DNA of 64,000 bases, taken from positions 7,023,698-7,087,697 of the forward strand of contig NZ_JQMJ01000004.1 of the NCBI RefSeq assembly GCF_000744655.1, read 5' to 3'. The notes beneath the pieces are model-generated. The model was not told where the DNA came from and made no database searches. It saw only the letters and a list, made by a program, of their open reading frames with translations. Below, piece after piece: positions 61,872-64,000 of this stretch (within the stretch, counting starts at the first letter, position 1; every line of letters begins with the position of its first letter). A program made the position numbers and the translations under genes. The DNA comes from Streptacidiphilus rugosus AM-16 (GTDB lineage Bacteria; Actinomycetota; Actinomycetes; Streptomycetales; Streptomycetaceae).

Positions 61872-62591
61872 CTACGCCGCGAGGTCCTGGGGGCCGTTCG
61901 GGGTGGTGTCAGGAGTGCCCGCGGCGACCGCGCGCACCTGGGGACCGCCACGGCGGGTGCCGCGGGTCCTCGCGGTGACGAGGGGGGCCAGCGAGGACCG
62001 CGTCAGGGCGTGGGTGAACTGCGTGAGCACGGCCATCGCGACCGGCGCGAGCAACAGCACCGTCGCCGCTGCGAGCGCGAAGCCGCCGAGGATGTCGGAC
62101 GGGTAGTGCACCCCGACGAACATCCGCAGCAGGCCCTCCAGGCAGGCCAGCCCCACCCCGATCAGCCCCAACCGCCGGTTGACCAGCAGCAGGCCGATCG
62201 CGACCGCCATCGTGAAGGTCGCGTGATCGCTGGCGAACGAGCCGTTCGCCTGGTGCTCCATCAGCAGGTGGATCTGGCCGGGGTGGTCGACGAACGGTCT
62301 GGGCCGTTGGACCATCGCCCGCACCGGGACGTTCATCAGCAGCGCGAGCCCCGCGGCGAGCCCCGCCCACAGCACTCCGGCGACCCCGACCGGCGCGTCC
62401 GCGGTCCGTCGGGCCCGCAGCCAGGCGTAGAGCAGGAGCAGGACGGACGCCAGCGGCACGCCGTACTCGCCGAGGTAGGCGAGCGCGGAGTCCAGAGCGT
62501 GCGGCAGATGCGCGGACAGCCCGTTGACGGCCGAGACCACCGACCAGTCGAGGGTCCCTCCGCCACCGCTGTCGGCCAGTAGCGTGACCAC
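61872..62591 (-). CDS. PAP2-family phosphatase
   Basis: The 239-residue protein has about five spans and the PAP2 triad motifs VRAMVQRPRPF, GSFASDHATFT and VGVHYPSDILGG. It probably dephosphorylates undecaprenyl diphosphate or phosphatidyl lipids outside the membrane. The GTG at 62591 follows GCGGAGG. The tail after residue 205 is basic. Confidence 0.9.
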   Translation of the reverse strand: MVTLLADSGGGGTLDWSVVSAVNGLSAHLPHALDSALAYLGEYGVPLASVLLLLYAWLRARRTADAPVGVAGVLWAGLAAGLALLMNVPVRAMVQRPRPFVDHPGQIHLLMEHQANGSFASDHATFTMAVAIGLLLVNRRLGLIGVGLACLEGLLRMFVGVHYPSDILGGFALAAATVLLLAPVAMAVLTQFTHALTRSSLAPLVTARTRGTRRGGPQVRAVAAGTPDTTPNGPQDLAA

Positions 62592-62789
62592 CCCGCACCT
62601 CCGCTAACACCACTGTGAGCCCGTTGCCGCCAAGCAACCCCCGTTGTGTGCGCCGTTGCACCAAGGTCAAGTGTGCTCGCTCTACTGCGGGCACAACGGA
62701 ACGAATGCCCCAAAGCGTTCCGCTTAGGCGCGAAGTTATCGGAATGTTGCCCTTCGCTCACGGGACCGGCACAACCGGCGCGTCGTGCG

Positions 62790-63827
62790 TCAGTGCCCGT
62801 TGGCGATGGTGCCGTTCAGCTGGACGGTCGGCATGGCGTTCGCACTGGACCCGGTGACGCGGGTGGCGCCGAAGTAGTCGCCCTCGGAGTCGATCGAGTC
62901 GAAGCGGATCACGGCGCCCGTGTGCGGGGCGTTGATCATGTAGCCGCCGCCGACGTAGATCCCGACATGGTGGATCTGCGAGGGGTCGTGCGGGTCGTGC
63001 GAGAAGAAGACCAGGTCCCCCGGCAGGAGTTGGCTGCGGCTCGGATGCGGGCCCGCGTACCACTGGTCCGCCGCGACACGCGGCAGCGCGATGCCGACGC
63101 TCTTGTAGGCCGCCTGGGTGAGCCCGCTGCAGTCGAACCGGTAGCCCTGCGAGGCCAGTCCCTCGCCGCCCCACTGGTACGGCGTGCCGAGCTTGGACTG
63201 GGCGAAGTAGATCGCGCCCTCCGCCTGGGCGGACACGCTCATCGTCGTCGCGGCGGTGAACGACTGCGCGAGCTTCTTGATGTTGGCGACGTAGTGCTGC
63301 GTCTCCGCGATCGGCGGCACCCCGCCCGCGCTGATCACCGCGTACGGGCCGGCGTTGTAGGCCGCCAGCATGTTGGCCTGCTTGTCACCCGGCACGGCCG
63401 CCGTGTCCTTGGCGAGCTGGCAGTCGTAGGACGCCGCGGAGGGGATCGCGTCGGCCGGATTCCACGGGCTGGGCGTGTGGCTGTGGGTCGGGTCGATCCC
63501 GTAGATCTTCCAGGTGCCCGGCATGAACTGCGCTATCCCCTGCGCGCCGACCGGGCTCTGCGCGGTCGCGCTGAAGCCGCTCTCCTGGAACAACTGCGCC
63601 GCCAGCAGAGGCGGCGTCAGCTCGGGGCAGAGACTGCCCCACTGCTGGATCAGCCCGGTGTATGCGGTGGGAACCGTCCCCGGCGCGAGGGAGAGCGTGC
63701 CCTGCGCGGCCGCCTGGTTGATGTTCCCCGCCGTGATCATCACGGCCGAGACGAACGCGGCGAACAGCGCCACCACCGCGCCGGCCACACCGCCGCCGAC
63801 GAGCGCGGCCCTGCGTGGAACCGCCAT
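62790..63827 (-). CDS. Transglycosylase / NlpC-P60 bifunctional wall hydrolase
   Basis: The 345-residue protein has an N-terminal membrane anchor (about 8-32). A lysozyme-like SLT domain follows (about 55-190) with the catalytic Glu in AAQLFQESGFSATAQ, then AQGIAQFMPGTWKIYG and MLAAYNAGP. The C-terminal NlpC/P60 domain (about 205-320) has FDCSGLTQAAYKSVG, IHHVGIYVGGG and NAPHTG. It cuts both glycan and peptide of peptidoglycan. I looked for a c-di-AMP riboswitch upstream and found no convincing match. Confidence 0.93.
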   Translation of the reverse strand: MAVPRRAALVGGGVAGAVVALFAAFVSAVMITAGNINQAAAQGTLSLAPGTVPTAYTGLIQQWGSLCPELTPPLLAAQLFQESGFSATAQSPVGAQGIAQFMPGTWKIYGIDPTHSHTPSPWNPADAIPSAASYDCQLAKDTAAVPGDKQANMLAAYNAGPYAVISAGGVPPIAETQHYVANIKKLAQSFTAATTMSVSAQAEGAIYFAQSKLGTPYQWGGEGLASQGYRFDCSGLTQAAYKSVGIALPRVAADQWYAGPHPSRSQLLPGDLVFFSHDPHDPSQIHHVGIYVGGGYMINAPHTGAVIRFDSIDSEGDYFGATRVTGSSANAMPTVQLNGTIANGH

Positions 63828-63923
63828 CAGGTGCCTCCGGGCCGTCGATCGGGTGGTTCGCCGCGGTCGCGGCGGCTACGCGGCGTCATATTGGCTTATA
63901 TGAGCGGTCAGTAGGGCAGGAGC

Positions 63924-63939
63924 AGGGGCGAAAGCCCCT
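63924..63939. other. GAAA-tetraloop hairpin
   Basis: AGGGGCGAAAGCCCCT is a perfect 6-bp stem with a GAAA loop on the plus strand, and TTTC on the minus strand. It lies in the upstream region of the wall hydrolase gene. It could be an RNA element or part of a terminator; the role is unclear. Confidence 0.4.
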
Positions 63940-64000
63940 CCGGTCGTCTCCGGACAGTGTCGGCGAGAGCGTTGCCGATGGCAATCACCGGTGATACAGA

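Noticed and set aside
63828-64000. c-di-AMP riboswitch upstream of the transglycosylase/NlpC gene
   Set aside because: Such riboswitches are common before these genes, but I could not align the conserved core; only a generic hairpin is visible.

Overview
The window is chromosomal core DNA of a high-GC actinomycete of the family Streptomycetaceae (Streptomyces, Kitasatospora or Streptacidiphilus; the sequence alone does not let me choose). The evidence is the very high GC with strongly biased third codon positions, mycothiol genes (mshA, mshD), GlnR, a c-di-GMP-responsive RsiG-type anti-sigma factor, Nur, CarD and PHO boxes built of 11-bp direct repeats. Gene order resembles the S. coelicolor segment I remember as about SCO4233 down to SCO4131, but compacted to about 70 genes. 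I see no rRNA, tRNA, CRISPR array, prophage or intact insertion sequence.

Layout. 1-1863: ispD (cut by the left edge), carD and a lipoprotein. 2001-5131: phoP-phoR divergent from phoU across a PHO box, then a 50-residue Cys-rich protein. 5132-6535: lower-GC stretch with an orphan membrane protein. 6615-13879: phosphoglycerate mutase, MFS transporter, Eis-like acetyltransferase, endonuclease IV, AraC/GyrI regulator, a lipoprotein and a membrane protein. 13918-15235: TetR regulator, a 35-codon ORF and a promoter with twin palindromes. 15378-19992: accessory genes, including a thioredoxin lipoprotein coupled to a DsbD-alpha-like lipoprotein, and a decayed gene. 20228-28229: XRE regulator with an HbhA-like protein, PP2C response regulator (frameshifted), macrodomain and NlpC/P60 proteins, mshA and a YbjN protein. 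28491-36071: asparaginase, rsiG, dtd, ygfZ, nur, then a sulfur group (DsrE, DUF1416, rhodanese with a Cys-containing leader peptide). 36191-47313: repeat-rich membrane protein, MoaD/ThiS protein, hydrolase, glnR, LacI regulator, HtrA-type protease (frameshifted) with its two-component system, MFS transporter and mshD. 47363-57702: phosphate block of ppk, CHAD, Nudix, pstSCAB, pit and DUF47. 57946-64000: csoR, small conserved proteins, a lipoprotein, a bicovalent-flavin oxidase, PAP2 phosphatase and a transglycosylase/NlpC hydrolase.

How the genes work together. Phosphate is the main theme: PhoR/PhoP sense starvation, PHO boxes lie before phoU/phoRP, ppk and pstS, PstSCAB and Pit import phosphate at high and low affinity, and Ppk with a CHAD protein handles polyphosphate. 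A second theme is thiol and envelope redox: MshA, MshD, rhodanese, DsrE, CsoR and the thioredoxin/DsbD-alpha pair. A third is developmental and nitrogen control: RsiG, GlnR and several one-component regulators. Many genes appear to be transcribed as leaderless mRNAs from a TANNNT box 6-8 nt before the start codon.

The points most worth a second look are the TetR operator/promoter with its small ORF, the phased 11-bp repeats before the HtrA gene, two apparent frameshifts, the redox lipoprotein pair, the Cys-rich protein next to phoU and the leaderless Cys leader peptide.
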